Positions 27,388-35,145 of a stretch of DNA of 64,000 nucleotides are shown here, piece after piece. Made by a program: the position numbers and the translations under genes. The first letter of the stretch is position 1, and every line of letters starts with the position of its first letter. Source of the stretch: Malaciobacter molluscorum LMG 25693 (GTDB taxonomy: Bacteria; Campylobacterota; Campylobacteria; Campylobacterales; Arcobacteraceae). The notes under the pieces are model-generated. The model did not search any database, was not told the DNA's origin, and saw only the letters and a list, made by a program, of their open reading frames with translations. The stretch covers positions 2,542,001 to 2,606,000 of the forward strand of contig NZ_CP032098.1 in NCBI RefSeq assembly GCF_003544935.1. Direction: 5' to 3'.

Positions 27388-27404
27388 ATGCCTTTTTACA
27401 CCAA

Positions 27405-27454
27405 AATTATAAGAAAAAAAGAGTGCATAAAACAGTTACTTTTTTTCAAATTTT
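27405..27454 (-). repeat. Direct repeat copy A upstream of the collar fibre, with -10 element
   Basis: A 50-bp block that matches 29060-29109 at 44 of 50 positions. On the minus strand it reads AAAATTTG-A7-GTAACTG ... TGCACTC ... CTTATAATT, with TATAAT at 27411-27406. It sits about 90 bp before the collar-fibre start, so it probably carries that gene's promoter. Confidence 0.75.
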
Positions 27455-27462
27455 TTATACTA

Positions 27463-28959
27463 TTAATTAGAACTTTTATGTTCACTAGAGAAACGACAAC
27501 CAATGTTCCAATACATATTCCAAACATAACTGTTCCAATTTGAGGCACGCGACCCCGCAATCATACCATTGGCCCGGCCACCGCCCAATACCACCGCAAC
27601 AGGTGCATTTGCTGTTGCATATATTTGACCTCTATTCTCTGTATTATTTTTCCAAGAAAATGATGTTGTACCATATCCATTTGTTAAATCATTACCCCAA
27701 ATCCACTGCGTACCTGATGCTTGTTCAATACCCCATTTTGATGTAAGGTAATCATAATGCTCAACAGTAGCACCATCACCATCAACTGCACTTGCATCAA
27801 CGCCTTCTTGCACGCCATATGCAATTGTTTGAAATTCTGCATAATCAATAAGTTGTTTTGCGTTTGCTTTTGCTATTTCACAAGCGTGAAACCATTTAAA
27901 ACTTTCATATGTTAAAGTATTATCTCCACCAAATTCAAGTGGTATTTTTGGATATTTTCTACCATTTGTTAATGTACCACCTGCAATTGTTGTAAGTGCT
28001 TTTGATGTTCCATTTGTGATATGTTCACTATTACATAGATAAATGTCATACCATTTATCTTTTATAAAAACCATACCTTTTGGTGAAGCAACAGGTCTAA
28101 ATTTTAAATCCCAAAAAGAATAAGCGTTAATCCCTCTAATTTGTGCCATATCAGCTTCTGTTTTATTTCCTGTTGCAATTTCTGTATGACCTATTAAACC
28201 ATAGTGAAAACCACCAATTAATCTATCTTCTGTTTTTTTCTCATTTGCACTTAAATAAAATGTTCCATCTTTTTTTGCATATACAACATAATCTGTCCCT
28301 GCTATTTTGCTTCCTGTATCAAGATTTGTATCTAAATCTAATGTAGTATTTAAGCTTACTTCCACTATTACATTATCAATTTTTACAGTAAAACCTTTTG
28401 GAATAATAAGACTTGATGGTGTACTTTTTATAAACAACACTTCATCAAAATTTGGTTTGTTATATACATCAATTTTAAATATATCTATTTTATTATCTAT
28501 TGTTTCAACTTTATTTTTTAGCTCTTTTGTAAAATGCTTTAACTCATTAGTTTCTGCAATATTACTTAAGTCTAGTGTGGATAAATCATCTCTATTTTGT
28601 TTGATAAAGTTTACAATCTCTTGAAGCTCATCTAAACTTGTATCATCACTTGCTAATAAGGTTTTTATTGAGGTAATTGATTCTGAAATAATTTGTATTT
28701 TTTCATCTAATACTCTTCCTTGATTTGCACTTAAAGGTACATCACTTAGTGTTGACAATAAATTATCAACAATATCAGATATATTTACTTTTAAATCAAA
28801 TTTTTTATCAAGTGTTTGTTCATCATAAGCACTTAAACTTTCAATTCTTTTTCTATTTTCTTTTATATAATTAACAATATCTTGTAATTGATCTAAACTT
28901 GTATCATCACAAGATAAGATACTTGATAGTGTTTCATTTAATACTTGCACTAATGCCAT
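27463..28959 (-). CDS. Tail fibre with C-type-lectin-like C-terminus; probable DGR target protein
   Basis: The 498-residue protein has three parts. Residues 1-150 are the fibre module shared with the collar fibre (SLDQLQDIVNYIKEN, SDVPLSANQGRVL, SLDELQEIVNFIKQN). Residues about 165-300 are a beta-rich linker. Residues about 300-498 resemble the C-type-lectin/FGE-sulfatase fold of Mtd-like receptor-binding proteins: GMVFIKDKWYDIYLCN, FKWFHACEIAKANAKQLIDYAEFQTIAYG, GTQWIWGNDLTN. The C-terminal ~45 residues (AVVLGGG, NGMIAGSRASNWN, WNMYWNIGCRFSSEH) match the variable-region layout of DGR targets. Base composition changes sharply there. AAGGA precedes the ATG. No reverse transcriptase or template repeat is visible, so whether it still diversifies is unknown. 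Confidence 0.85.
   Translation of the reverse strand: MALVQVLNETLSSILSCDDTSLDQLQDIVNYIKENRKRIESLSAYDEQTLDKKFDLKVNISDIVDNLLSTLSDVPLSANQGRVLDEKIQIISESITSIKTLLASDDTSLDELQEIVNFIKQNRDDLSTLDLSNIAETNELKHFTKELKNKVETIDNKIDIFKIDVYNKPNFDEVLFIKSTPSSLIIPKGFTVKIDNVIVEVSLNTTLDLDTNLDTGSKIAGTDYVVYAKKDGTFYLSANEKKTEDRLIGGFHYGLIGHTEIATGNKTEADMAQIRGINAYSFWDLKFRPVASPKGMVFIKDKWYDIYLCNSEHITNGTSKALTTIAGGTLTNGRKYPKIPLEFGGDNTLTYESFKWFHACEIAKANAKQLIDYAEFQTIAYGVQEGVDASAVDGDGATVEHYDYLTSKWGIEQASGTQWIWGNDLTNGYGTTSFSWKNNTENRGQIYATANAPVAVVLGGGRANGMIAGSRASNWNSYVWNMYWNIGCRFSSEHKSSN
27490..27600 (-). other. Putative DGR variable region (VR)
   Basis: The last codons of the fibre gene encode AGSRASNWN and WNIGCRF, the usual DGR variable-region frame. 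In the 60 nt from 27600 to 27541 (20 codons) I count 39 G/C and only 6 A on the coding strand, with codons such as GCG, GGC, CGG, GGG and TCG that are scarce elsewhere in the window. Immediately upstream the gene returns to ordinary AT-rich codons. Adenine depletion is what template-primed adenine mutagenesis would leave. Confidence 0.7.
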
Positions 28960-29059
28960 ATGCTTTTCCTTTTTTCTTTTTATAATTATTGAGACTAATA
29001 TCTCACCTAAATAAAACTCACTTTCTAGAACAGTTTGTTTTAATCCCTTTCAACTCTCA

Positions 29060-29109
29060 AATTATAAGAAGAATCAAGTGCATAAAATAGATACTTTTTT
29101 TCAAATTTT
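29060..29109 (-). repeat. Direct repeat copy B upstream of the DGR-like fibre, with -10 element
   Basis: Matches 27405-27454 at 44 of 50 positions, including TATAAT on the minus strand (29066-29061) and the TGCACTT and A7 tracts. It lies about 100 bp before the fibre ATG, directly after the small ORF that follows the Mor-like gene. Likely promoter of the fibre-lysis run. Confidence 0.75.
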
Positions 29110-29111
29110 AT

Positions 29112-29261
29112 TTATAATTTTGAGAGTAATTCCTCCTCTTCTTCTTTTGTTGCTTTCGCACATTTTACTTTTTGAACTAACTTTTTATCTATATAAACAA
29201 TTTGATTTATATAGCTATTTTTTTGTTTTGTTTTTTTATTTTGATTTTTTTTATTTTCCAT
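29112..29261 (-). CDS. Small 49-residue basic/acidic protein overlapping the Mor-like gene
   Basis: ATG at 29261 overlaps the end of the Mor-like gene (stop at 29251) in another frame, suggesting translational coupling. The product begins MENKKNQNKKTKQ, has a hydrophobic stretch INQIVYI, and ends in an acidic helix EEEEELLSKL. I recognise no family. No independent ribosome site is visible and A-rich sequence can give such frames by chance, so it is tentative. Confidence 0.35.
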   Translation of the reverse strand: MENKKNQNKKTKQKNSYINQIVYIDKKLVQKVKCAKATKEEEEELLSKL

Positions 29262-29538
29262 TTTTTCTTATCTCATCTTCCACATCTTGAATTATTTTAT
29301 ATATAGCTCTAGGGCTTAATTCTAACTCTTGACTAAATAATTTCACAAATTTACATTTTTTATCTTTTTGTTGTAAAAGATTTATATGTCTTTTTACAAT
29401 CTCTTTAATTCTAAATGTTTTATGTGCTTTTTTAGGTATTTTTATATCTATACCACCAAATACTTCACAAACTTTAAAAGCTGTCTCTTCTCCTAGTTCT
29501 TCAACTAGTAATTCATATGTATTTACTCTTATTGACAT
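29251..29538 (-). CDS. Mor-like phage transcriptional activator
   Basis: About 95 residues from the ATG at 29538; an earlier in-frame ATG at 29559 abuts the operator region and has no ribosome site, whereas a weak GAAGA precedes 29538. The layout matches the Mor/C middle-late activators of Mu-like phages: LVEELGEETAFKVCEVFGGIDIKIPKKAHKTFRIKEIV (dimerisation part with FGG.x.I.IPK), then a helix-turn-helix FSQELELSPRAIYKIIQDVE. It is divergent from the S24 repressor across a 145-bp operator region and points toward the fibre and lysis genes, which it presumably activates (inference). Confidence 0.8.
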   Translation of the reverse strand: MSIRVNTYELLVEELGEETAFKVCEVFGGIDIKIPKKAHKTFRIKEIVKRHINLLQQKDKKCKFVKLFSQELELSPRAIYKIIQDVEDEIRKNGK

Positions 29539-29563
29539 GTTTTCTTCTTTTATTAGCATTTTA

Positions 29564-29660
29564 ATTACTATAATAGTAATTTAATTAATATTTTAATAGT
29601 AATATTATTTCCATAAAAGATTACTTAAATAGAAATTATGTTACTATTTATTTTGGTAAT
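29564..29660. promoter_or_regulatory. Operator cluster between the Mor-like gene and the S24 repressor
   Basis: A perfect 17-bp palindrome, ATTACTA-TAA-TAGTAAT (29564-29580), is followed by further half-sites: TAGTAAT at 29597-29603, GATTACTT near 29619-29626, TTACTA at 29641-29646 and GGTAAT near 29655-29660. The palindrome lies just upstream of the Mor-like gene and the last sites just upstream of the repressor start. This is the layout expected for binding by the repressor encoded alongside. Confidence 0.65.
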
Positions 29661-29683
29661 ATAATGACTAATAAGGAGATTTG

Positions 29684-30406
29684 ATGCAATTTAGTAGTAA
29701 TCTTAAATTCTATAGAAAGCAAGCAAACATATCACAAGGTGCTTTAGCACAAAAAGTTGAGGCAATTACAGGGAAAAATACAACATATGAAAATATAAAA
29801 TCATGGGAAAATGGAACAAATGTAAAAATAAGTGACATCTATGCACTTGCAGAAGCTTTAAACATTCCAGAACAATTACTTTTTGATAACTCTGAAAAAA
29901 CATTACAAAAAATATCAAAATATCAAACTATACAAGCAAATAATGAAGATTTTATTTTTAATACAACAGATGAAGATAGTTATAGTATAGAAGTTTATAA
30001 TGGAGCAGTTGGAGCAGGAAGTGAAGGTGTTATAGAAGAGAGTAATACAAAAAAAATAAGAGTTAGTAAAGCATTTGTTTTGGATGCAAATATAAAACCT
30101 GAAAACCTTATGATGTTTAAAGTTGTAGGAGATAGTATGGAGCCAACTATTTCTATGAATGACTGGGTAATTATTGATATGGCAAATGGAAGAGAGTTTT
30201 ATGAAGTTGATGGAATATACTTAATAAATATTGATGATACGATTCAAATCAAAAGATTACATTTTAGAGGGACAAAAGGTGTTGATATAATTTCAGATAA
30301 TAAAGAATTCCCTAAACTAAATAGTAAAGATGATTGCGATAGAGTAACTATTCTTGGAAAATTATATACACATATAAAAATAGGTTCAGGATTGGCTTTA
30401 AAATAA
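29684..30406 (+). CDS. Phage CI/LexA-like repressor with S24 autoprotease domain
   Basis: I use the ATG at 29684, which has AAGGAG 5 nt upstream, rather than the TTG at 29681. Residues about 1-70 form a Cro/CI-type helix-turn-helix (NLKFYRKQANISQGALAQKVEAITG ... NVKISDIYALAEALNIP). The C-terminal half is a peptidase S24 domain with a likely Ala-Gly cleavage site in VGAGSEG, catalytic Ser in GDSMEPT and catalytic Lys in IQIKRLHFR. Both catalytic residues are present, so RecA-stimulated self-cleavage and induction by DNA damage are plausible. It should repress the divergent Mor-like gene through the palindromic sites between them. Confidence 0.9.
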   Translation: MQFSSNLKFYRKQANISQGALAQKVEAITGKNTTYENIKSWENGTNVKISDIYALAEALNIPEQLLFDNSEKTLQKISKYQTIQANNEDFIFNTTDEDSYSIEVYNGAVGAGSEGVIEESNTKKIRVSKAFVLDANIKPENLMMFKVVGDSMEPTISMNDWVIIDMANGREFYEVDGIYLINIDDTIQIKRLHFRGTKGVDIISDNKEFPKLNSKDDCDRVTILGKLYTHIKIGSGLALK

Positions 30407-30531
30407 ATAAAATATTTGTAAACTCCCTTAAAAATGCCTATTTTATTAACCATTTGTTAATTTTTTATTGTAAAATAGTTTACACTAAACACTTATAATT
30501 TTAATTATATATTTTAAAAAAGGATATTAGT

Positions 30532-31947
30532 ATGAAATCAAAATTTTTAATTATTTCAACATTGATAGCTACTAATCTACTTGCTAACTCTATAGATTTT
30601 AATATGGCACAAAAAGATGTTCAAAGAGTTACACCAAGTACGACAAAACAACTGCTATCATTTAATGACAGTGTAAAAGACGCAATGAAATCTGTTGTAA
30701 ATATTTCAGCACAAAGACATATAAATGCATCTGCAAATATTCCACTTCAAATGTTCAATGACCCTATTTTCAAAAGGTTTTTTGGAGATCAATTTGGAAA
30801 TCAATTCCAACAAGATAGAATTCAAAGATCTCTAGGTTCTGGTGTAATTTTATCAAAAGATGGATATATAGTTACAAATAACCATGTTATTGAAAATGCT
30901 GAAGAGATAAGTGTAACTATTGGAGATGACTCAACTGAATATGATGCAAAAGTTATAGGTAAAGATCCAGATAGTGATATTGCAGTTATTAAAATAAATG
31001 GTAGTAACTTTACTCCTATTAAAGTTGGATATTCAAAAGATTTAAAAATTGGAGATGTAATATTTGCACTTGGAAATCCATTTGGTATAGGAAGTACAGT
31101 AACTCAAGGTATCGTATCTGCATTAAATAAAAATAAAGTTGGTATAAATAGATATGAAAACTATATTCAAACTGATGCTTCTATAAATCCTGGAAATTCT
31201 GGTGGAGCATTGATTGATAGTAGAGGTGCATTAATTGGTATAAATAGTGCAATTCTTACAAAAAGTGGTGGAAACAATGGAATAGGATTTGCGATTCCTA
31301 TAAATATGGTTAAAAATGTTGTTTCAAAACTAATAAAAGATGGAAAAGTAACAAGAGGTTATTTAGGTGTTGTTATTGATGATTTAAATCCAAATCTATC
31401 AAAAGTATATAACCATAGAAAAGGTGCTTTAATTTTAGATGTATCTCCAGATACTCCTGCTAAAAAATATGGTTTACGAAGAGGAGATTTAATCTACGCA
31501 ATAAATGATAAACCAGTTAGAGATAGAGCTGATTTACAAAATATTATTGCATCATTTAAACCAAATCAAAAAATTACTTTAAATATAGAAAGAGATAAGA
31601 AAAATCTAAAATTTGATATTGTTTTAGGGAATAGAAGTGGTTTAATTGTATCAACTGCAAATAATGGTAAATTCCTTGGTGGTCTTGCACTAGCAGAATT
31701 AGATCCAAATGTAATAAAAAGATTTAGAATCAATAGCAATGTATCTGGTGTTTTAATTACAAATGTAGAACCAAAATCAAAAGCAGAAAAAGCAGGTTTT
31801 CAACCAGGAGATGTTATTGTACAAATAGAAGATATGCAAATTAAATCTTTCGTAAACGTACAACAAGCAATAAGAAAATATAATAATGTACACAAAAGAG
31901 TTTATGTTAATAGATATGGACAAACTATTTTATTAGTAATCAAATAA
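30532..31947 (+). CDS. Periplasmic serine endoprotease DegP/HtrA family
   Basis: The 471-residue protein has a signal peptide (MKSKFLIISTLIATNLLA), a trypsin-like domain with the triad His (TNNHVIENA, about 117), Asp (PDSDIAVIK, about 148) and Ser (NPGNSGGAL, about 223), and two PDZ domains (GYLGVVIDDLNP ... and LITNVEPKSKAEKAGFQPGDVI). It degrades or chaperones misfolded envelope proteins. The ArsRS-like two-component pair starts 26 nt downstream, the same order seen around htrA in other Campylobacterota, and is likely co-transcribed. Confidence 0.95.
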   Translation: MKSKFLIISTLIATNLLANSIDFNMAQKDVQRVTPSTTKQLLSFNDSVKDAMKSVVNISAQRHINASANIPLQMFNDPIFKRFFGDQFGNQFQQDRIQRSLGSGVILSKDGYIVTNNHVIENAEEISVTIGDDSTEYDAKVIGKDPDSDIAVIKINGSNFTPIKVGYSKDLKIGDVIFALGNPFGIGSTVTQGIVSALNKNKVGINRYENYIQTDASINPGNSGGALIDSRGALIGINSAILTKSGGNNGIGFAIPINMVKNVVSKLIKDGKVTRGYLGVVIDDLNPNLSKVYNHRKGALILDVSPDTPAKKYGLRRGDLIYAINDKPVRDRADLQNIIASFKPNQKITLNIERDKKNLKFDIVLGNRSGLIVSTANNGKFLGGLALAELDPNVIKRFRINSNVSGVLITNVEPKSKAEKAGFQPGDVIVQIEDMQIKSFVNVQQAIRKYNNVHKRVYVNRYGQTILLVIK

Positions 31948-31973
31948 AAGGATAAAAGATAATAAAGGTACTT

Positions 31974-32642
31974 ATGATAGAAGATGATTTAGAACTTGCT
32001 GAAATCATCACAAATTACTTAAAGTCATTTGATATTGTTGTAGAGAATTATGATAGCCCTTATCTTGGGCTATCTACTCTCGAAATAAAAAAAGATTTTG
32101 ATCTATTGATATTAGATTTAACTCTTCCTGAAATTGATGGATTAGAGCTTATTCCAAAAGTTAGAAATATATCAGATATTCCTATTATTATTTCAAGTGC
32201 TAGAGATGATATTCTTGACAAAGTAATGGGTCTAGAAAGAGGTGCTGATGATTATCTTCCTAAACCATATAATCCAAGAGAACTTCAAGCTAGAATAAAA
32301 GCTATTTTAAAAAGAATTGGGGCATTAACACAACAACAAGAAGAACCAACTACTAATAACAGTGCTTTTACAATAAAAGATGATGATATGCAAATATCTT
32401 TTAAAGGTACTACATTAAGTCTTACACTTGCTGAATTTGATATATTAAAACTTCTAATTCAAAGAAATGGTGCAGTTATTGCAAGAGAAGATTTTATATA
32501 TTCAAGTAATCATATAGAAGACGATAGTAGTTTAAAAAATATTGATGTTATTATTTCTCGAATTAGAAACAAAATTTCTAAAATTGATGATAGTAAAACT
32601 TACATAAAATCTGTAAGAGGAATAGGATACCAGCTTATATGA
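31974..32642 (+). CDS. OmpR-type response regulator of the HtrA-linked two-component pair
   Basis: A receiver (IEDDLELAE, phospho-Asp in DLLILDLTLPE, IIISSARDD, YLPKPY) and a winged-helix domain (LTLAEFDILKLLIQRNGAVIAREDF ... IDVIISRIRNKI ... VRGIGYQL). AAGG precedes the ATG at 31974, but this start cuts into the first receiver strand: in frame upstream the sequence reads ATA ATA AAG GTA CTT, i.e. IIKVL, completing the usual KVLxIEDD. No ATG/GTG/TTG precedes it, so either the ATG is real or an ATA start is used. The kinase gene overlaps by 4 nt. Confidence 0.92.
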   Translation: MIEDDLELAEIITNYLKSFDIVVENYDSPYLGLSTLEIKKDFDLLILDLTLPEIDGLELIPKVRNISDIPIIISSARDDILDKVMGLERGADDYLPKPYNPRELQARIKAILKRIGALTQQQEEPTTNNSAFTIKDDDMQISFKGTTLSLTLAEFDILKLLIQRNGAVIAREDFIYSSNHIEDDSSLKNIDVIISRIRNKISKIDDSKTYIKSVRGIGYQLI

Positions 32643-33871
32643 TAAAACACATCTCAATTTCTACTTTTATTAATACAATTTTTTCTATTGCTGTTGTTGC
32701 AATTATTATTACTTTTGCTCTTTTTATAAATCTTGATAAACAAAGACATCAAATTGTACAAAAAAATAGATATGAGATGATTGCTGATAATTTCTTATCG
32801 GTATTTGATAAAAACCCTTCAAAAACACAATTAAATAGCCTTTATAAACAATTCAAAGTAAAACTTATAAAAGATAGACAAAAAAAACTAAAAATACTAA
32901 CTTTAGGTGAAGAATTAGTTATGAGAAGAACATATCTTGGTACTTATAGAATCTATTTATATAATTCTGAATACTATTTATATACTCAACAATTTGGTTA
33001 CAATCTAATGATTGAAGACTTACACTCTAATAGATATAATATTGCTATTATTATTTTATTATTGGTTTTATCTTTATCAACTTTACTATTTTTATATATA
33101 ATTTTAAAAAGAAAACTATTTCCTTTAAAATATTTGGATAGAGAAATAACAAAGTTTTCAAAAGGTGATTTAAATATATGCATAAAAACAGATTCAAATG
33201 ATGAAATAGGTGAGATTGCAAAAAACTTTAATACTGCTGTTGCACTAATAAAAAATCAAACAGAATCAAAAAAATTATTTATGCGAAATATGATGCATGA
33301 ATTAAAAACACCTATTACAAAAGCCATGTTTATTGCAGAAACATTAGAAGATGAAAAAAGCAAACAAATGCTTCAAAAAGCTTTTAAAAGAATGGATGAT
33401 ATTATAAAAGAGCTTGCAACTGTTGAAAGAATCACATCTAAAACCTCAGTAATTTGTAAAGAACCTACTTCTTTTTTTAATATTTATAAAAAGACTTTAG
33501 AAATTATGATGATTGATAGTTCTAATTTATCATCAAAAATCAGTGATTTTAACTTTGATGTTGATAGCAGTCTATTTAGTGTAGCACTTAAAAATTTATT
33601 AGATAATGGTATAAAATTTTCAAAAGATAAAAAAGTAACTCTTATTGCAAACCAAAAAAGAATTGATGTTATTTCAAATGGAAAAAAATTAAAAAATAAT
33701 CTAGATTATTATACAGAGCCTTTTTCTCAAGAAGAGAAAAGAGCTGATGGCTTTGGGCTTGGATTGTATATAGTAAAAACAATAGTACATATGCATGGAT
33801 ATAAATTAAAATATTCGCATAAAGATAATAAAAACTATTTTTCAATTATCCTTGTTTCACATTTTTCATAA
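32639..33871 (+). CDS. ArsS-family sensor histidine kinase
   Basis: TM1 is at residues about 11-30 and TM2 about 137-157, enclosing a ~105-residue periplasmic domain. A HAMP segment (DREITKFSKGDLNICIKTDSNDEIGEIAKNFN) follows. The H-box is MRNMMHELKTPITKAMF (His about 221) and the ATPase has LLDNGIKFS and GFGLGLYIVKTI. This arrangement matches the ArsS-type kinases of Campylobacter and Helicobacter relatives, some of which respond to pH; the signal here is not known. It overlaps the upstream regulator by 4 nt. Its 3' end overlaps the convergent Cys-rich gene by 26 nt. Confidence 0.92.
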   Translation: MIKHISISTFINTIFSIAVVAIIITFALFINLDKQRHQIVQKNRYEMIADNFLSVFDKNPSKTQLNSLYKQFKVKLIKDRQKKLKILTLGEELVMRRTYLGTYRIYLYNSEYYLYTQQFGYNLMIEDLHSNRYNIAIIILLLVLSLSTLLFLYIILKRKLFPLKYLDREITKFSKGDLNICIKTDSNDEIGEIAKNFNTAVALIKNQTESKKLFMRNMMHELKTPITKAMFIAETLEDEKSKQMLQKAFKRMDDIIKELATVERITSKTSVICKEPTSFFNIYKKTLEIMMIDSSNLSSKISDFNFDVDSSLFSVALKNLLDNGIKFSKDKKVTLIANQKRIDVISNGKKLKNNLDYYTEPFSQEEKRADGFGLGLYIVKTIVHMHGYKLKYSHKDNKNYFSIILVSHFS

Positions 33872-34268
33872 TAAAAAACCAATCTCTTGAAAAATTCTTT
33901 TTAATATATTTTTCTCTATGAGGGACTATGCAACCTGCACAATTTTGATGAATATAAGTATCTCCTATAAATTGACTTCCATCTTTTGAATCAATATCAC
34001 AATAAGAGAACAAAGTCTTATCCTCTTTTATTTCAAATCCATTATCATCAAATCTAAAATTTGGACAGGCACATAAATAGCAGTTCAACTCTTCATATTC
34101 GTGACATTTTTTATTTTTTTCATATAAAGGACAAAAGTTTGGTTCATTTTTTACCATATTTTCAAATCTAAAATACTCTATAACCTCATCATCACTTTTA
34201 TCTTTTAATTTTTCCATGATTTTTGCATGTTTTTTTCCATGTGCTTCAAACCAATCAATATAACGCAT
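33846..34268 (-). CDS. Cysteine-rich small-domain protein of the cobalamin operon
   Basis: The 140-residue protein has eight cysteines (46, 55, 63, 66, 68, 90, 110, 113) in NFCPLYEKNKKC, NCYLCACPNF and NCAGCIVPHR. This fits the 'cysteine-rich small domain' family often found beside cobD/cbiB genes and thought to bind metal; its role is not established. It overlaps cbiB by 14 nt at its start, so it is the last gene of the cobalamin run. Its 3' end overlaps the convergent kinase gene by 26 nt. Confidence 0.75.
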   Translation of the reverse strand: MRYIDWFEAHGKKHAKIMEKLKDKSDDEVIEYFRFENMVKNEPNFCPLYEKNKKCHEYEELNCYLCACPNFRFDDNGFEIKEDKTLFSYCDIDSKDGSQFIGDTYIHQNCAGCIVPHREKYIKKNFSRDWFFIMKNVKQG

Positions 34269-35145
34269 ATAATACTCCCAATCCTATTATTATAAAAATA
34301 TCCAATGATGATTTGAAACTCAAAGCCCTATAAACATCACTATCTTCTATTTTCTCATTTCCTATACCAAAATATGGTTTTTGTTTTATTTTTCCAAAAT
34401 ATGAAGTTGGTCCACCAAGTTTAACTTTAATTGCAAATGCCATTGAAGCTATTGGTAATCCAGCATTTAAACTTTCATGTTTTTTACCACATTGATAAAA
34501 CTCTTTTAAAGCTTTTTTACTTTTGAAAAGTATTGCTATTAAAATTGCTGTTATTCTACTTGGTATATAATTAGCAATGTCATCTAATCTTGCACTTACT
34601 TTTCCAAATCTTTCATACCTTTTATTTCTATATCCAACCATTGAATCAAGTGTATTTATAGCTTTATATAAATATGCTCCAATAAGACCAAAACAGATTA
34701 AATAAAATAAAGGAGCAATTACGCCATCACTTAAGTTTTCTGCATATGTTTCTATACTTGCTTTATTTATATCACTATTTGTCATATCTTTTGTATCTCT
34801 ACTTACAAGCATAGATAATTTTTCTTTTTTTTCTTCAATATCTTTACTTTTTAGTACATCTAATACGCAATCATATAACATCTTTGAAGATAGGGTAAAT
34901 GAAGCTAAAAAGCCTTGAATGATAATACTTTCAATAAAACTAATAGAATAAACAACTATAAATACAATACTTAATGTAAATAAAGTTAGTAATAAACCTT
35001 GAAATATAGAATCTTTATAAAATCTATTTTCAAAAAATTTAATCAAATTTCCAATATAAATAATAGGATGATTTATATTTAATTTTTCAAACTCTCCAAA
35101 AAATTTATCTAATAAAAAAGCTATTAGTGCAACACTATAAAACAC
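34255..35145 (-). CDS. cbiB: Adenosylcobinamide-phosphate synthase
   Basis: The 296-residue integral membrane protein joins aminopropanol phosphate (or a related amine) to adenosylcobyric acid. Family hallmarks visible: AFLLDKFFGEFEKLNINHPIIYIGNLIKFFENRFY near the N-terminus, LVSRDTKDMTNSDINKASIETYAENLSDGVIAPLFY, and GLPIASMAFAIKVKLGGPTSYFGK. The start is GTG, overlapping the cobQ stop region by 11 nt. It would use the product of the decarboxylase-like gene in the same run. The name cobD is used for the same family in some genomes. Confidence 0.93.
   Translation of the reverse strand: MFYSVALIAFLLDKFFGEFEKLNINHPIIYIGNLIKFFENRFYKDSIFQGLLLTLFTLSIVFIVVYSISFIESIIIQGFLASFTLSSKMLYDCVLDVLKSKDIEEKKEKLSMLVSRDTKDMTNSDINKASIETYAENLSDGVIAPLFYLICFGLIGAYLYKAINTLDSMVGYRNKRYERFGKVSARLDDIANYIPSRITAILIAILFKSKKALKEFYQCGKKHESLNAGLPIASMAFAIKVKLGGPTSYFGKIKQKPYFGIGNEKIEDSDVYRALSFKSSLDIFIIIGLGVLYALY

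Noticed and set aside
26376-30406. DGR reverse transcriptase, template repeat or Avd gene near the variable region
   Set aside because: I looked for a long frame with RT motifs and a second copy of the variable-region sequence and found neither, so no complete DGR is claimed here.
24972-30531. Complete prophage with attachment sites
   Set aside because: No integrase, transposase, capsid or terminase frames, and no direct repeats at the two ends; the tRNA genes are on the far side of ilvD.
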